Assembly: GCA_022447625.1 (NCBI GenBank)
Contig: JAKVAX010000027.1
Location: 1 to 45,675 of the forward strand
DNA length: 45,675 bases
Source of the DNA: Flavobacteriales bacterium
GTDB lineage: Bacteria > Bacteroidota > Bacteroidia > Flavobacteriales_D > Sanyastnellaceae
Direction: 5' to 3'
Numbering within the stretch: the stretch's first letter is position 1; every line of letters begins with the position of its first letter. The position numbers and the translations under genes were made by a program. The notes under the pieces are model-generated. The model was given only the letters and a program-made list of their open reading frames with translations, did not search any database and was not told where the DNA came from. Positions 43,522 through 45,675 of this stretch are shown piece after piece.

Positions 43522-45675
43522 TTAGTTCCTTGCAGGCTGACCTCGCAGTCTCGCACCAGTGTCCTGTTGGGCGCGGCGGGCTAGGTCATTACTTTCTTGT
43601 CTTCGCTGCGCTTTTGCAGCAGCTTTGGATGCAGCATCTTCACGGGTGCGTTGCGCGTTCTCAGCAGCCTCAGCCGCAATAACACCAGCAACACGGTCGA
43701 TCATGGATGCGTAGATGAAGGTTGTGTCAAAGTCTTCGTCTTCTGGATCTTTGTAGATCAGACGGAGCCTTTCGGGATAGTTAGGGATAGCGCGTACTTG
43801 TACGTCAGTAGCGCCAGTAGGAATCGTTGGTAGGCCGAACTCTTCTTTGAGTTCTTCAGGCATCGCAGGGAGAGCTTCGAGCGTCGTGTTCACGGCGTCT
43901 CGATAGGCGTCCTTGTCCACGGGCAGACCGTTGGTTGCCGAAGGGATCGGGAGGATAGCGTCACCAACAAGCACGTGGGAGTTCTCAAAGTCGTCCTGGA
44001 GAGCCCTGCGGCGCCCGTCGTCGTCGAGGTACATCGCACCGTTCTCTTGGAGCCACGAACCAGCCCACGCTCTGAAGTACTGAGTACCGCCACTGTTAAG
44101 CGCTCGGTCGTCGAACATTCCCATGAAGCCGGAGCCGTCGTTCAGTTGAACGTTCTTAGCTGCCTTCTGGATGGTCTTACCGTAATCAAAGTCACTGAAG
44201 TCACCAGCGAACTGAGCTTGCTGCACAGCGTCCAGGATAGGAACACCAGCGTCTACTTGGCCGGAGAGATACTCCAGAAGACCTCGGTTCTCACCTTTGG
44301 CGTACATGCTGCGAAACTCGCGAGGCACTGCGCTCCACTGTTCAACTGTGGTCAGGATGTCCTGCTCTCGCTCACGCAGAGCGGCAGGGTCAAGATCCTT
44401 CAGGTTCCCCATGGCGTTGAACCTTCCTTCGAACACTGGGTCCACTAGGCGGTTCTCCTTGCCGGAGATGAACGAGATGTAGTTCGTTACGTCCTTCGTT
44501 GCTGGATTGGTTACATTGCCGTCCAACATGTCAGCACGGAAGGTACTGAAGATGAAGTTACGTTGGGCTTTGGTCAGATCGTTACGACCTACGATACCTA
44601 CGCGAGCTTGAGATGCCAGACGCATATTCGCGAGGAGTTCTTCGTTGTCCTTAGCGGCGTCCTTAGCTTTCCGTTCGGCTTCCGAAAGTCTCCAGTTGTC
44701 AGCCGCAATGGCCCACCCTTCCAATTGAAGTTGGGTGTCTTGGTGGAGAGCTTCGAACGCGGGGTCAGCACGGAGCTGGCGAAGCGTCATAGGGTTGTCG
44801 CGGTTCTTCAGAGCTTCCTGGAAGTGCATGACTGTTTCAGTCTCACCACGCTTACGGATCTCGATAGCTCGGTTGGTAGCCATACGCCGCTCTTTGGCGA
44901 CATCGGCCATGAAACTTGGGTTGGCTGCTAGGCCAGGAACACCGTCACTACCGGGGGCACTTACGATCTCATCGAATAGCTCAACGTCACCCATGTTACT
45001 CGCGATAACTGCGAGATCCATCTTGATCTGGTTGAAGCCTTTTCGAGGGAGACCGAAGCCGCTCTCTTTGTTCGACCACAGGTCCATCGTGAGCTTCAAA
45101 GCTTCTTCGACGGATGCACCTTCTGATCGGGCCAGTGAGAAGTTTCCAAGGGCAACAGTCTTCGCATCTTCGACTACGCTGTCTGCAAGTCGCCCTCGGG
45201 CTGCACTTTCAAACTGGCTCTCGAAGCGAGCGATCTCTGTGTTGTATCCTTTGGCAGCAAAAGCGTTATCGCTCCGTGCGCCGTTCTCCTGGAGCCACTC
45301 GCGGAATGCGCTTGGGTCGTTGGACTGAGGGTTCTCTTCTGTGAACCTAGCGAAGTCCTCTTGCGCCTGTTGGTATCCTTGGAAGTTCTGAAGGATCGGC
45401 AGGACGAAGGGACTGGCGTCTTTGAGACGCGGATCTGTGTCGATTGATGTTTGGATCTCGGACGCAGTGAGACCTTGGAAGCTCTGCTTGAATAGCTCGG
45501 CTTCTAGCTCTGCGTTCTCTTGATCTTGCTTCTGGGCTGCCGCTAGATCGCTCCGGTCTTTGTTGAACTTGTCACGAGCGTATCGGCGTCCAGTGCCACT
45601 TAGGGAATCCAATGCTGTGGCGAGGTCTTGTAAACTGTTCCCTTGAACGGGACGGGTGGCCCCCGCAGAGGCACC
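43522..45675 (-). CDS. gp15-like internal virion protein, main part (start lies at 131)
   Basis: Coding continues past the window end into 78-131 when the circle is closed, giving 735 residues (T7 gp15, 747). A TTG at 45612 could look like a start but has no ribosome-binding site, and the frame is open upstream of it. The protein is soluble and helical, with Gln/Ala/Glu-rich segments (RSDLAAAQKQDQENAELEAE, NAQRTREDAASKAAAKAQRR) and the middle motif LTKAQRNFIFSTFRADMLDG. As in T7, it probably forms a tube inside the head and envelope with gp14 and gp16. Confidence 0.85.
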   Translation of the reverse strand, partial: GASAGATRPVQGNSLQDLATALDSLSGTGRRYARDKFNKDRSDLAAAQKQDQENAELEAELFKQSFQGLTASEIQTSIDTDPRLKDASPFVLPILQNFQGYQQAQEDFARFTEENPQSNDPSAFREWLQENGARSDNAFAAKGYNTEIARFESQFESAARGRLADSVVEDAKTVALGNFSLARSEGASVEEALKLTMDLWSNKESGFGLPRKGFNQIKMDLAVIASNMGDVELFDEIVSAPGSDGVPGLAANPSFMADVAKERRMATNRAIEIRKRGETETVMHFQEALKNRDNPMTLRQLRADPAFEALHQDTQLQLEGWAIAADNWRLSEAERKAKDAAKDNEELLANMRLASQARVGIVGRNDLTKAQRNFIFSTFRADMLDGNVTNPATKDVTNYISFISGKENRLVDPVFEGRFNAMGNLKDLDPAALREREQDILTTVEQWSAVPREFRSMYAKGENRGLLEYLSGQVDAGVPILDAVQQAQFAGDFSDFDYGKTIQKAAKNVQLNDGSGFMGMFDDRALNSGGTQYFRAWAGSWLQENGAMYLDDDGRRRALQDDFENSHVLVGDAILPIPSATNGLPVDKDAYRDAVNTTLEALPAMPEELKEEFGLPTIPTGATDVQVRAIPNYPERLRLIYKDPEDEDFDTTFIYASMIDRVAGVIAAEAAENAQRTREDAASKAAAKAQRRQESNDLARRAQQDTGARLRGQPARN
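45599..45675. repeat. terminal direct overlap, copy 2
   Basis: Exact repeat of bases 1-77. It shows that the sequence was circular or circularly permuted when assembled. Confidence 0.95.

Noticed and set aside
42686-43525. A 279-codon open frame on the plus strand
   Set aside because: It is antisense to the gp16-like gene, in a genome where every supported gene is on the minus strand; the product has no recognisable domain.

Overview
The window is a complete, circularly closed genome of a T7-like podophage. The first 77 bases (1-77) recur exactly at 45599-45675, so the unit genome is about 45,598 bp. That overlap is more likely an assembly overlap than the physical terminal repeat, because it lies inside the gp15-like internal virion protein gene, which reads in frame across the junction. 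All confident genes are on the minus strand. Hallmarks are a single-subunit phage RNA polymerase, T7-type DNA polymerase, primase-helicase, gp2.5-like ssDNA-binding protein, endonuclease I, amidase/lysozyme, gp6-like exonuclease and the T7 order of virion genes. A spike-base protein resembling that of Rhodobacter capsulatus gene transfer agent hints at an alphaproteobacterial (perhaps Rhodobacterales-type, marine) host; this is inference.

In transcription order (descending coordinates), the early region is about 29.5-24.2 kb. It is an array of small, mostly unknown genes, almost every one followed by a near-identical hairpin and preceded by a CACACA-type leader with a GGAG ribosome-binding site. 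It includes a phage GP88-family protein, an XRE-type regulator and a strongly acidic small protein. A lysogeny-like block follows (24.2-22.4 kb): a MarR-like regulator, a tyrosine integrase, a complete tRNA-Leu(UAA) gene that is a candidate attP, and an iteron-like GGTCACG array. Next come the RNA polymerase (22.3-19.8 kb) and a T7-like early terminator. The DNA metabolism block runs from 19.7 to 9.9 kb.

Late genes start at 9.8 kb: gp7.3-like protein, portal, scaffold, then an inserted block of five membrane-protein genes, capsid, a terminator placed like T7 T-phi, tail tubular A and B, and gp13- and gp14-like proteins. Across the junction follow gp15-like, gp16-like (39.1-43.5 kb) and a chimeric tail fibre (36.4-39.1 kb). 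Then come a secreted trypsin-like protease, a membrane/coiled-coil protein, a GTA-type spike base plus a large spike, the small and large terminase subunits, and a few tiny membrane genes (30.4-29.5 kb).

Four copies of a 33-bp motif sit at cluster boundaries (9.85, 19.75, 24.77 and 30.6 kb) and are candidate promoters for the phage polymerase. CCTAAGG-like heptamers at 30.51-30.58 kb, next to the terminase, recall the repeats flanking T7 ends and suggest that the true linear ends lie at 29-30.6 kb. The unusual aspects are integration functions in a T7-like phage, the punctuated early cassette array, a GTA-like spike module, a secreted protease in the tail region, and many translationally coupled microproteins.
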